From Phyllobacterium myrsinacearum (lineage in GTDB: Bacteria > Pseudomonadota > Alphaproteobacteria > Rhizobiales > Rhizobiaceae), in the NCBI RefSeq assembly GCF_014138285.1, contig NZ_JACGXN010000016.1, positions 54,188 to 118,187 on the forward strand: a stretch of DNA of 64,000 bases, read 5' to 3'. A program made the translations under genes and the position numbers. The notes under the pieces are model-generated. The model saw nothing but the letters and a program-made list of their open reading frames with translations. It made no database searches and was not told where the DNA came from. Shown piece after piece: positions 33,778-43,000 of the stretch (the first letter of the stretch is position 1; each line of letters begins with the position of its first letter).

Positions 33778-34134
33778 TCAATTCTTGCTGATATCTAGGG
33801 GTTTGCAACGAAGCCTCGCGAACGCTTCTTTTGCATCCGTCGCCCAGATAAACGTATCCGTTTTGGTATCGAAAACGTTGTTGCGACCGAGCACGGGCGA
33901 AAAACACGTAATGAGATTGTCGGATCTGCTACATTGCTGTGTGATCGCAACGCCAGACTCTGAAATCCAAGTCAGGTATGGAAAGTATTTATCGACACCA
34001 ATGACATACCTAGCGCCCAACTGCTCATTTGAGCCAGTTGGGGCCTTCTCTACCACGCATGATAGCAAGCCGGTTGAGGCTTGAGCCGATAAAGATAGAA
34101 GCACAAACCCCACAACTAAGAGCGATCTCAGCAT
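33778..34134 (-). CDS. Exported protein, moron paralogue B
   Basis: 118 residues from ATG at 34134 (GGGGA upstream; the frame continues further 5' but without a site). The signal peptide MLRSLLVVGFVLLSLSAQA is nearly the same as in paralogue A. The mature part keeps LLSCVVEK, QLGARYVIGVDKYFPYLTWIS, ITQQCSR, LITCFSP and RLRCKPLDISKN. The two genes therefore arose by tandem duplication and have diverged. It is the first gene of the minus-strand block; palindrome copy 12 and a divergent + strand promoter lie beyond its start. Confidence 0.7.
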   Translation of the reverse strand: MLRSLLVVGFVLLSLSAQASTGLLSCVVEKAPTGSNEQLGARYVIGVDKYFPYLTWISESGVAITQQCSRSDNLITCFSPVLGRNNVFDTKTDTFIWATDAKEAFARLRCKPLDISKN

Positions 34135-34243
34135 TTTAATTTTCCCCACTTGAATCCTTATAGTCGTTATTTTGAATCCTTGGAAGTGAATGACGAATCC
34201 TTGCAACCCGTTACAAATTGTCAGAGGAATATAGGCACGCTTA

Positions 34244-34261
34244 TAAATCATTATTGACTTA
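34244..34261. promoter_or_regulatory. Dispersed operator palindrome, copy 12
   Basis: TAAATCATTATTGACTTA in the 265-bp divergent gap between the exported-protein genes and the XRE regulator, so it could control either side. Confidence 0.8.
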
Positions 34262-34304
34262 TTTTAGTGACTGGCGCTATTTTGCCGTCGTAAACAGAGA
34301 ACAG

Positions 34305-34327
34305 CCCATTAAGAGACTGCTATAAAT
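34305..34327 (+). promoter_or_regulatory. Phage-type promoter before the XRE gene
   Basis: CCCA (34305-34308), ten bases, then TGC-TATAAAT (TATAAAT 34321-34327). It stands about 73 bases before the XRE start codon. Confidence 0.55.
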
Positions 34328-34399
34328 ATTATTGAAAGCGACGTGTTGGTGGTGCTCACGAAGCTTCATAAGAAAGTGCCTAGAAGGGGCAAATATTCA

Positions 34400-34837
34400 A
34401 TGAAAGATGACAAGATCCGTCCTTACTCACACACGCGTGTGGTGAAGTTCCTGCAAAAGCGCATGGATGAAATCAAACACCGCAAGAGTCAGTATGATAT
34501 CGCGATGGAAGCCGGCTATCATAAGCCGAATATCATTTCGATGATGAAGAACGGTGATGCCAAGGTTCCGTTGGAAAAGGTGTTTATCCTGGCAAAGGCG
34601 TTCGAAGTCGATCCCAACATTCTCTTCCGCCTGGCGCTCGAACAGAACTTCGGCCAGCAGGACACTTATGCCCTGACGCAGATGATGAACCGCACGATGA
34701 CGGAAAACGAACTCGCTTGGGTTGAGAAAATCCGTGCATATACGGGCGATGCCGACCCTTCGCTCACTCAGGAGCTCGAAAGTGGTTTGGAGAAGCTGCT
34801 CGATAATGCCGAGCGGAAGACAAAGACGCCAGCCTAA
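34400..34837 (+). CDS. XRE-family transcriptional regulator, repressor candidate
   Basis: 145 residues from ATG 34400 (GAAGGGG upstream; an earlier in-frame start adds 19 residues without support). The helix-turn-helix is QYDIAMEAGYHKPNIISMMKNGDAKVPLEKVFILAKAFEVDP, that is, a full Cro/CI-type five-helix core near residues 27-70. A helical C-terminal part follows (MTENELAWVEKIRAYTG). There is no LexA-like protease domain. It is the first + strand gene after the repC block and has palindrome copies on both sides, so it is the best visible candidate for the protein reading the dispersed palindromes; that is inference. Confidence 0.8.
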   Translation: MKDDKIRPYSHTRVVKFLQKRMDEIKHRKSQYDIAMEAGYHKPNIISMMKNGDAKVPLEKVFILAKAFEVDPNILFRLALEQNFGQQDTYALTQMMNRTMTENELAWVEKIRAYTGDADPSLTQELESGLEKLLDNAERKTKTPA

Positions 34838-34898
34838 AAATAATTCTGAAAACGAATACGGCGCCCTTGTGGTCGCCGTTTTCATGTGCCAAAGGAAA

Positions 34899-34916
34899 TA
34901 AATCAATAATGATTGA
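34899..34916. promoter_or_regulatory. Dispersed operator palindrome, copy 13
   Basis: TAAATCAATAATGATTGA between the XRE gene and a small gene. An ATG within it (34909) is an alternative start for that gene. Confidence 0.75.
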
Positions 34917-34974
34917 CTTCCTTAACGGTGCGATACTTCTTACTACCTCCCTCAAACTTACTAAGGTCTCTGAC

Positions 34975-35187
34975 ATGTCGAATGCTTCCTCTGCTATCCG
35001 TTATCAAAATGTGACATTTGAGAATGCCTATTACGAAATCGAAAAACTGGAAAATCACGAGCTTCGTCAACAGGGTGGAGTTGACGTTCATTCCGGGACG
35101 CATCCGGTTCACGGCAATATCCATATTATCATCCCTCCAATGGGCGACGGTCTCCTTCTATTGCCATTTGTTATCCAACGATTTTAG
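34975..35187 (+). CDS. Small protein of unknown function
   Basis: 70 residues from ATG 34975 with AAGG eight bases upstream. A second possible start at 34909 inside the palindrome would add 22 residues. The sequence (SAIRYQNVTFENAYYEIEKLENHELRQQ, then HPVHGNIHIIIPPMGDG) has a helical first half and a short hydrophobic strand near the end. No family recognised. It lies between two palindrome copies (13 and 14), which implies separate control from both the XRE gene and the cobT-like gene. Confidence 0.5.
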   Translation: MSNASSAIRYQNVTFENAYYEIEKLENHELRQQGGVDVHSGTHPVHGNIHIIIPPMGDGLLLLPFVIQRF

Positions 35188-35196
35188 CATTATTAA

Positions 35197-35214
35197 TCAA
35201 TCAACATTGATTGA
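35197..35214. promoter_or_regulatory. Dispersed operator palindrome, copy 14
   Basis: TCAATCAACATTGATTGA, 14 of 18 bases symmetrical at the core, 25 bases before the cobT-like start. A weak TCCA-N10-CATTAT element lies just upstream. Confidence 0.8.
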
Positions 35215-35238
35215 TATCATAAGGACAGAGAGAACAGG

Positions 35239-37494
35239 ATGAAGCGGGAAATTATAGAACTTCGGGAAGTCATCACGAAGCTTGTTCCAATGCTCACGGC
35301 CAAGAAGGTCGTCGTGACACAACGCGGCTCAAGGGCCTACGTGTCAGTCAATCCTCGCACACGCCAACCCGAGCGCGTCAACATTCCGAATGTCTCCGAC
35401 ACGGCCGATGCAAGTTTCATCCGCGCGATTCAAGGATTCATTGATCATGAGGTCGCGCATGTTCTTCTGACCAACTGGAAGGATTACCTTGTCAAAGGCG
35501 ATGCACATGATGTGAAAAACAAGCGACTGCAGGATCTCGTCAATATCGTGGAAGACACGATGATTGAGCGGGAGATCGTCAAGATATTCCCAGGCTCGCT
35601 CAAAAATATCGCAGACCTGCGCAAGCACTTTGTTGATAAGATCACCAAGCCGGCCATGAAACTGGTCAAAGGTGACGACAAGCAGGAGTTTCGTATTCTG
35701 CTTGTGCCGCTCATGCGCGCTCTCGCCGGTCATGTCGAGTTCCAAGCATATATGAACGAGGAAAAGCTCTGGGATCAGCCTATCGTAAAAGCGTTCGTGG
35801 ATGCCCTCCCAGAGACGCTGAAAAAGGCACTTCCTAAATTCAACGCGACAAAACAGTGTCGTGAAGCTGCCGAGCTGTTGGAAAAGATTCTCTATCCAGC
35901 GCCACCTCCGCCGCCTCCCGCGCCGAAAGCAGACCCTGAGCCTAAGAAGGAAGAAAGTGAAGAAGGCGGCGATGGTCCTGGCGAAGGTAAGAAACCGCAT
36001 GGCGAAGACTCGGAAGAGGCGAGCGGCGGGGAGTCTGGCGAAGCGAAAGATGCTGCGGATGGCGGAGCCAAGGCTGCTGGTAAGCCCAAAGGAAAAACAC
36101 CCGAGAAAGATATCGAGGTAGATGCTTTCGACGACGAGGCGTCGAGCGATGACGAACCTTCTGAACCAACGGACGAAGACGAAGATGACGATTTCGGCGA
36201 CCCACTCGCCGGAATGGATCATGGGATGGACGATGATGAGGGCTATGATGCACCGCCATCAGATCCCGATGGCGAAGATGACGGCGACGTGGATGATGAA
36301 TTAGATGACGGCGATAGCGGCTCTGGCTCCGGTGACACAGAAGAAGATGCAGATGGCGCAGAGGACGAGGGCGAAAGCAGCAGCGGCCGCAGTCATTCTG
36401 ACGAAAAACGTCAAACATCCATTGATGAAGAAGACCCGGAGGGAGACTCCGAAAATGAAGGCGGAGTTGGAAATGGTGCCGCCGGCACCAGTGTCTTTGA
36501 CCACGAGTTCAACGACGAGGACTTCTCTGATCTGGATCTATCCTCCAAAATGGCCGATGAGATCACCAAGGGCGCTGTCCGCGACTTACACAGCGCGCCT
36601 TACACCGTCTTTACCCGCGAATTTGATCGGATCGAGCCTCTTGATCTGAAAGACGCCAATATTCCGGATTCATGGGTTCCAAAGATGGAAAGTGAAGTGC
36701 GCTCAATGGTTGGTCGCATGCAGAAGGATATCGAGCGCATGATGGCCTCGCAGAGCCACGTCATGCGTATTCCAGGTCATCGCAGCGGTCGCTTGCACGC
36801 ACCTGGTCTCCATCGCCTTACGACAGGCGACGACCGCGTGTTCTATCGCAAGCTCGAGCATCATTCAAAAGACACGGCGGTCACTCTTCTGATCGATATT
36901 TCCGGATCGATGGTAAGCAACAACAAGATCGCTACGGCAATGGTAGCGGCCTATGCGCTCTCGACAACGTTGGAGCGAGTGAGCATCGCCCATGAGATGC
37001 TGGGTTTTACCACTGCAGGTTATGGCGCTCTTCCGCGCACGCTCCAGGAGGCGATCGCGGATGAAGCACGCTCCTCCGGTATTCGCTGGGCGCGCACGTG
37101 TCCAATCATCATGCCCATCTACAAAGGTTTCGATGAGCGCGTGACGTCAGAGGTGAAAAAGCGCGTGGCTTACCAAGCGTATGCGCGGCCAGGCATGTTT
37201 AATAACGTCGATGGCGAGTGTGTCGAATACGCAGCGCTTCGCCTGATCAAGCGCCAGGAGAAACGCAAAGTCATGCTCGTTCTTTCAGACGGACAACCGG
37301 CCGGCGCAAATCACAGCGACGAACGGCATTTGATGGATACCGTCAAGAAGGTCGAGAAGATGGGTATCGACCTCGTTGGCATCGGCATCATGGATGCGTC
37401 CGTGAGCAAATACTATCCCAACAACGTGGTGCTGCGCGATGTGGCAGCCCTCCCTGGCGAAGTGATGAAGCGGTTGAAAGCGATCCTCTCTTAA
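35239..37494 (+). CDS. CobT-like von Willebrand factor A protein
   Basis: 751 residues. The N-terminal region has a helical part with FIDHEVAHVLLTNW, which resembles a metal-binding HExxH-like helix. A very acidic, low-complexity linker occupies about residues 215-420 (runs of D, E, S, G). The C-terminal VWA domain carries the MIDAS motif DISGSMVSNN (near 552) and VMLVLSDGQPAG. CobT is the VWA partner of CobS in aerobic cobaltochelatase. In phages the pair occurs without the catalytic CobN, as here, so cobalt insertion is unlikely on its own. It probably forms a MoxR/VWA-type remodelling machine with the CobS-like protein 125 bases downstream. Confidence 0.85.
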   Translation: MKREIIELREVITKLVPMLTAKKVVVTQRGSRAYVSVNPRTRQPERVNIPNVSDTADASFIRAIQGFIDHEVAHVLLTNWKDYLVKGDAHDVKNKRLQDLVNIVEDTMIEREIVKIFPGSLKNIADLRKHFVDKITKPAMKLVKGDDKQEFRILLVPLMRALAGHVEFQAYMNEEKLWDQPIVKAFVDALPETLKKALPKFNATKQCREAAELLEKILYPAPPPPPPAPKADPEPKKEESEEGGDGPGEGKKPHGEDSEEASGGESGEAKDAADGGAKAAGKPKGKTPEKDIEVDAFDDEASSDDEPSEPTDEDEDDDFGDPLAGMDHGMDDDEGYDAPPSDPDGEDDGDVDDELDDGDSGSGSGDTEEDADGAEDEGESSSGRSHSDEKRQTSIDEEDPEGDSENEGGVGNGAAGTSVFDHEFNDEDFSDLDLSSKMADEITKGAVRDLHSAPYTVFTREFDRIEPLDLKDANIPDSWVPKMESEVRSMVGRMQKDIERMMASQSHVMRIPGHRSGRLHAPGLHRLTTGDDRVFYRKLEHHSKDTAVTLLIDISGSMVSNNKIATAMVAAYALSTTLERVSIAHEMLGFTTAGYGALPRTLQEAIADEARSSGIRWARTCPIIMPIYKGFDERVTSEVKKRVAYQAYARPGMFNNVDGECVEYAALRLIKRQEKRKVMLVLSDGQPAGANHSDERHLMDTVKKVEKMGIDLVGIGIMDASVSKYYPNNVVLRDVAALPGEVMKRLKAILS

Positions 37495-37527
37495 GAGGAG
37501 ATTGTTAATCGTCATTTCCCATATAAG

Positions 37528-37545
37528 TAAATCATTATTGACTTG
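37528..37545. promoter_or_regulatory. Dispersed operator palindrome, copy 15
   Basis: TAAATCATTATTGACTTG, in the gap between cobT-like and cobS-like genes, with a mismatch at the last base. Confidence 0.75.
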
Positions 37546-37618
37546 ATATCCTAATCAAAAGTCAGTAGTTATTGAAGACAACACAGCGCAAAGCGCACAG
37601 AGACGGAGAGAGTTTCAC

Positions 37619-38866
37619 ATGGAAGATGCAGAGTTGGATCGGTCGCGTATCGTTTGTCAGATCGACGGGGTCGAGGTTCATTCTATCTCGAACCACATCA
37701 AGAAAAACTATAGCGACCCGACCAAAGATTTATGGACCGTCGAGCGTTACAAGACGGAATACCCCGATGCGCCGCTCTATTCAAAGTATGCGCTGCACCT
37801 GATCGCCGAAGAGCGCAAACGCTCCGCCGTGTCTACTGCGTCGGCTGATCCCACCGGCACCAAAAGCCGTGCGAAAGGTCTGTTTCATGAGGTCTTCAGC
37901 ATGGGTAATGCGAAGGCGGCCAAATCGTCGCTCGGCAACCCGATTGAGGTTTCAATCCTCGCCAATCACCAGCCGGAAGTCGTTCCCTACCTCGAGCTCG
38001 TGGATCCGGACTACGTTTTCAACATCGATCTGACCAAGACGGTCATGATGGCGCTTGAGCTTGGCAAGACGCTCTATCTCTGGGGCTATCATGGCACAGG
38101 TAAATCATCATTGATTGAACAGGTGTGTGCTCGTCTTCGCCGCCCATACATGCGCGTCCAGCACACTCGCGACACTGAAGAGGCTCACATTCTCGGTCAG
38201 TGGGTTGTCGCCACGAAGGAAGTCGAAGAAGAGGTGATGGACAAAGACGGCGTCCTTCAGAAGACCAAACGCTATATTTCGCAGACTGAGTATCAGCTCG
38301 GGCAGCTCGCACAGGCAATGATACACGGCATGGTCTACTGCGCCGATGAATATGACTATGCGATGCCAGGCGTGATCGCCGCATATCAGGCAGTCCTCGA
38401 AGGCAAGCCACTCGTCATCAAAGACGCACCTGCTGAATATCGCGTGATCAAGCCGCATCCAGAGTTCCGCTTCACTGCAACCGGCAATACGAACGGAACG
38501 GGCGACGAAACCGGCCTTTATCAAGGCACGATCATGCAGAATGCCGCCGCCTATTCGCGCTTCGCGATCACTGAGGAAGTGACATACATGGATGCTGCGA
38601 CGGAGCAGTCGATCCTCATGTCCAAGACCTCCGTGGACGAGGAAGATGCATCGAGAATCGTCCAGTTCGGCAATGCTGTGCGTGACGCCTTCAAGAAAGG
38701 CGAGCTGACAATGACCTGCTCGCCGCGTGAGCTGATCAACGCCGCAGATAACGGTCTGAACTTCGGAGGAGACTTCATCCGAGGCATCAAGCTTGCGATC
38801 ACCAACCGCTTCTCCCGCGTCGATAAGGCAGTGGCGGAGCAGTTTGCGCAGAGGTTGCTCGGCTGA
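37619..38866 (+). CDS. CobS-like AAA+ ATPase (MoxR clade)
   Basis: 415 residues with GGAGAGAG before ATG 37619. It has the CobS core: VVPYLELVDPDYVFNIDLTKTV, Walker A GYHGTGKSSL (near 156-165), MRVQHTRDTEEAHILGQWVV, Walker B-like CADEYDYAMP and the sensor FTATGNTNGTGDETG. It is the ATPase partner of CobT-like VWA proteins. The codons for GKSSLIE form an exact copy of the dispersed palindrome (38101-38118) and use AT-rich TCA/TTG/ATT codons that are uncommon in the surrounding gene. The stop overlaps the next ATG. Confidence 0.88.
   Translation: MEDAELDRSRIVCQIDGVEVHSISNHIKKNYSDPTKDLWTVERYKTEYPDAPLYSKYALHLIAEERKRSAVSTASADPTGTKSRAKGLFHEVFSMGNAKAAKSSLGNPIEVSILANHQPEVVPYLELVDPDYVFNIDLTKTVMMALELGKTLYLWGYHGTGKSSLIEQVCARLRRPYMRVQHTRDTEEAHILGQWVVATKEVEEEVMDKDGVLQKTKRYISQTEYQLGQLAQAMIHGMVYCADEYDYAMPGVIAAYQAVLEGKPLVIKDAPAEYRVIKPHPEFRFTATGNTNGTGDETGLYQGTIMQNAAAYSRFAITEEVTYMDAATEQSILMSKTSVDEEDASRIVQFGNAVRDAFKKGELTMTCSPRELINAADNGLNFGGDFIRGIKLAITNRFSRVDKAVAEQFAQRLLG
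38101..38118. promoter_or_regulatory. Dispersed palindrome inside the CobS-like P-loop
   Basis: TAAATCATCATTGATTGA encodes part of Walker A (AAATCATCATTGATT for KSSLI) and is identical to intergenic copy 19 at 50063. A double constraint, protein and DNA site, or coincidence. Confidence 0.55.
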
Positions 38867-39513
38867 TGATCGACTGGAAGGAAAGTGAGCGGAACGTCAA
38901 TTCGTTTGCTGATCGGGTAATGCGCCGGCTTGAACGTGCCGGGGCGCCCCTTCACCTGCGAGAAGATATCCGACAGGAACTCTGGATCGCCTGGTGCAAG
39001 GCGCGCGACAGTTGGAACCCTCAAAAGCAAGCTGCATTCCCGACCTTTCTCTACAACGGGATGAAAATGCACATCAACCGTTGGGCCGAGAAGCACGTCA
39101 GTCGCCGGTTTGCGGAAGTCGTCGCCAAGTCGATCGATACGCCAATGACCGAGGACGGCGCAAAGCTGGAAGAAATCATCCCCTCGGCCGATCCCATGCC
39201 GGGTTCAGAGTTTGAGGAAAACAATTACTGGGAATACGCGATCGCACGCCTGAAGCCACGCGCCAAGCTGTTCATTCAATTGCTGCGCGATCCACCGGCG
39301 GAGCTTCTAAAGGAAGTTGATGCGCTCGACGCCAGAGCCGAGTTCGGCCGTTCCCGAGGCCATACAACATTTACCATGGGCGGTGTCACGACGACGCTGA
39401 TCTTCGATCTGATGGGTGCGCCGCGCTCAGAGCGGGTCAAGATTGCCGCTCAGATCCGCGAGGCCGGCGAAGAAGCAAAACGGAATGCCCATAAACGAGT
39501 GCGAGCAATATGA
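38866..39513 (+). CDS. Divergent sigma-factor-like protein
   Basis: 215 residues. Residues about 27-70 (LREDIRQELWIAWCKARDSWNPQKQAAFPTFLYNGMKMHINRWA) have the look of sigma-70 region 2: an acidic helix, then a F-x-T-F/Y helix with basic and aromatic residues, as in T4 gp55-type sigma proteins. A middle region (ARLKPRAKLFIQLLRDPP) could be a degenerate region 4. There is no clear region 1. It overlaps both neighbours by 1-4 bases. If real, it could direct host polymerase to phage promoters. An alternative is another helical DNA-binding protein. Confidence 0.55.
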   Translation: MIDWKESERNVNSFADRVMRRLERAGAPLHLREDIRQELWIAWCKARDSWNPQKQAAFPTFLYNGMKMHINRWAEKHVSRRFAEVVAKSIDTPMTEDGAKLEEIIPSADPMPGSEFEENNYWEYAIARLKPRAKLFIQLLRDPPAELLKEVDALDARAEFGRSRGHTTFTMGGVTTTLIFDLMGAPRSERVKIAAQIREAGEEAKRNAHKRVRAI

Positions 39514-40034
39514 CCGATACGATCCCTCACTTTGCGCCTGGCTGTTTCGGCTCCGCGCTTTCCTTTGACGATGCCCATCCCGTTTGCCGCGGATGCGCCT
39601 TCCAGGAACAATGCAAGCCGCTTCATGCGACCAACCTCTTCGCATTGCGCGCAAGGTGGGGGATCACGACGATGCCTGACGCGCCAAAGGGCGCAACAAA
39701 GACCTCTCCGGTCAATCCGGGCGAGCTTGCTCTGCCGAAAAAGACCCAGGAACTGGTCGATCGCCTTGATCGCTCTAATCTGAACGTTACCGAAAAACTG
39801 CAGAAGGGCGAGAACCCGTTCGCCGGCACCCTGCCCTTCATGCGCATCGTTGCGCATCTTCTTATCAAACTCGATCGCCCACTTACGCGCCAATTCGTTG
39901 CCGCCGCGTTCATGACCAAATTCGACTGGCAGCAAAATACAGCAGACGCCCACGCTCGCATGGCCTTCCAGGCACTCGAGCATATTGGCGCAGTGCGAGA
40001 AATGAACGGCACTATTCAAATCAAGAGGACTTAA
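39510..40034 (+). CDS. Cysteine-motif protein of unknown function
   Basis: 174 residues. The N-terminus holds four cysteines in a short span (PGCFGS, PVCRGCAF, EQCKPL), a probable zinc or iron-sulfur site. The C-terminal half is helical (GTLPFMRIVAHLLIKLDRPLTRQFVAAAFMTKF), perhaps winged-helix-like. It overlaps the sigma-like gene by four bases and is one base from the polymerase gene, suggesting a role in late transcription or the replisome. No family recognised. Confidence 0.55.
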   Translation: MTDTIPHFAPGCFGSALSFDDAHPVCRGCAFQEQCKPLHATNLFALRARWGITTMPDAPKGATKTSPVNPGELALPKKTQELVDRLDRSNLNVTEKLQKGENPFAGTLPFMRIVAHLLIKLDRPLTRQFVAAAFMTKFDWQQNTADAHARMAFQALEHIGAVREMNGTIQIKRT

Positions 40035-40035
40035 T

Positions 40036-43000
40036 ATGCACTCCATCTTAGCAGCTCGAACCGATTTCTCGATCGGCGAGTCGATTATTTCGCCGTCATC
40101 GCTCGTTGAAAAAGCAAAAGAGCTGGGCGCTCGTGCCGTCGGCATTACCGACACCATGTCGTTGACTGGTCTGGTAGATTTTACAACTCGCGCCAAGAAA
40201 GCCGAAATTAAGCCGATCATTGGCGTGCGACTGCGCATGACTGACGGGCCGGAGTGGCGTCCCGACAAGGGGCAAAAGAAGAAGGATATGCCGCCCTACT
40301 ACTACTTAACGGCATATTTTTTGACAGAGGCTGGCCTCAAAGGACTTTACCGGCTGCTGTCCCTCGCAAATTCCGAATCCCGCTTCTACTACGAGAGTAA
40401 GCTTGGCTTTGAGGATCTCTATACGGAACTGGACAATCTGGAGAAGGGCGACATCGCGCTGACCCTTGGCGACGCGCACGGTGTTATCACACATCCTCAA
40501 GTCGCCGATATCGTCACGGAACTTGCGCATCGCGTTGGCTTTGAGAATGTCTACGCCTCACTTATCGCGGTTGATACGCCCTATTTCACACGCATCAACC
40601 AGCTTTCACTCGAGGCGATCGGTCATGGCTGTCAGCCACTTACGGTGCGTCCCGCGTATTACTTCGAAGGTGAGGCTGATGCTCTTGATATCATGGGTGC
40701 TGTCGCCAACAACGTGAAAATCACCGATGGTTGGTTCAAGTCGATGGACAATCGTGATTTTCACGTCGTCGGCGATGTTGAAATGAAGAAGCATGTCCTA
40801 AGTGCAGCCAAGCGCGTCAGTGCGCGTGGATCATTGGGGGTTGGACCAGCGTTCTCGCAGGGGCTGCTCAATACGGACAAGCTCGCCGAGCGCGTGAGCT
40901 ACGTGTGGGAGAAACAGCCTGTTTCGCTTCCGCAGATGGCGCCAAACGAGTTTCTGGCCGTCGTGGAGCAATGCAAACTTGGCTGGAAGGAACGCTTCTC
41001 TGACGCTGTATTTGGCCACCTTCCGGAAAAGACTGACCTTGCCGGCGTCTACAAGGAGCGTCTCTCCTATGAGCTCTCGGTGCTAAAGAAACTCAATTTC
41101 TCAGGCTACTTTCTCCTCGTTCAAGACGTGGTGAATTATGCGAAATCTAATGGAATTCTTGTCGGGCCTGGCCGCGGTTCTGTCGGCGGTTCTTTGGTCG
41201 CTTACCTTATGGGAATCACTGACTGTGATCCGATCCGTTTCGGACTTCTGTTTGAGCGTTTCATTAATCCTGATCGTATCGACCTTCCTGACGCCGACCT
41301 TGATTTCATGTCTGAACGTCGCCACGAAGTTGTTGAATACCTCATCAAGAAATACGGACAGGCTCGAGTAGCTGGCGTTTCGAATTTTGGCACGCTTGCC
41401 GCCGCGTCCTCGATCCGAGATATCGGCAAAGCCGTCGGTTTGTCCGAGCGCGACACGAAGTGCTCAAAGGCAGTTCCGAAGCTGCACGGAGCTAACGTCT
41501 CCCTGGCAAATTGCGCGCTGCAGGTCGAGGAGATCCAGGAGTTCGCCGAGAAATACGAGGACAATTGGTGGCCCATCATGTGCCGTCTGGAAGAGACTAC
41601 GCGCTCATACGGCCAGCACGCCGCCGGCATTATCGTTGGGGGTGTCGATCTTACGGATCGCGCTGTCATCGAAAAGCGCAAGGAAATGTCTGTCGTCTGT
41701 TGGGACAAGCGCATCGTTGAGGATCAAGGGCTCGTCAAAATGGATCTTCTCGGGTTGAAAACGCTTGATCTGATCAACCTCACACTCAATTACATCAAAG
41801 AGCGGCATTCAAAACGCGTCAACATCAACCGGATCCCGCTTGACGATGCGGAAGTGCTGAACAACTTCGCCAAGGGTCTCACGATCGGCATCTTCCAGTT
41901 TGAAGGCGGTGGAATGCGCCGCTTGCTGAAAGAGCTTGGCAGCGACGGCACAATTACTTTCGATGATATTACGGCCGCAACCGCGCTTTATCGCCCAGGT
42001 CCTATGGAATCGGGAATGATGGACTCATTCTATAAGCGAAAGCAGGGTCGGGAATACATCGAATATGACCATCCATTGATGGAACCGATCCTCGAGCCAA
42101 CATTTGGCGTGATGGTCTATCAGGAACAGGTTATGCAGGTCGCTCGCGCAGTTGCCGGATACTCTGCTCCCGACGCTGACAAGCTACGCAAGATCATGGG
42201 TAAGAAATTGCCCGAAGAAATGGCGAAGGAACGCGGCAAGTTTGTCGATGGTTGTGTTGCGACGATCGGGGCAGACGAAATGTGGGCGGGGCAGCTTTTC
42301 GACAAGATTGAAGGCTTCGCCGGCTATGGCTTTAACAAGAGCCACTCAGTCGAATATACCCTGATCTCATATCAGTCCATGTATCTGAAAACGCACTATC
42401 CGGTCGAGTTCTTTGCCGCCGCGCTGACAGGTATGGATGAGGATAAGTTGCCTGGCATCATTGCGGACGCCGCTCGATTTGGCATCGACGTCTCAATGCC
42501 CGATATCAATATCTCTACCGACAGGTTTGAGATTGCGACAGATGTGCGCTTAGTCATTCCCTTCCAACGCATCAAAGGCGTCGCTGGCACAACGACCCAA
42601 GCCATTATCGAGGCGAGGAAGGCGGGTCCGTTCACGAATAAGGCGGATTTTCTCGATCGCGTGGAAAAACGCCGCTGTAACGTCAAGCATCAAGACGCCC
42701 TTGAGCGCGTTGGTGCGTTCTCTCGCATCGAGCCTGGCTCTGTTCCGGCGACCGATCCCTCGCGTGTGCGTGATCTGATCGAACTCATTCCCGGCCTGAT
42801 CACGGCAAACGTGCCAGTGCACCGCGATCTGACGCGCGACAAACACGCGAAGGAAGATATCGTAGAAGTGATCCAAGAATACCGCGCCAAGCACGGTCCA
42901 TCGACTGGTGATAGCGATGGACTGCCGGTCAAGCCACATTTCGGTAAGGATGCGACGTTCATGATCATCACCGACTGCCCGACACGCGGCGAGGAAGAGC

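Noticed and set aside
35900..36460. Overlapping basic or proline-rich frames opposite the acidic CobT linker
   Set aside because: They are mirror images of the acidic codon run and have no start signals or conserved motifs.
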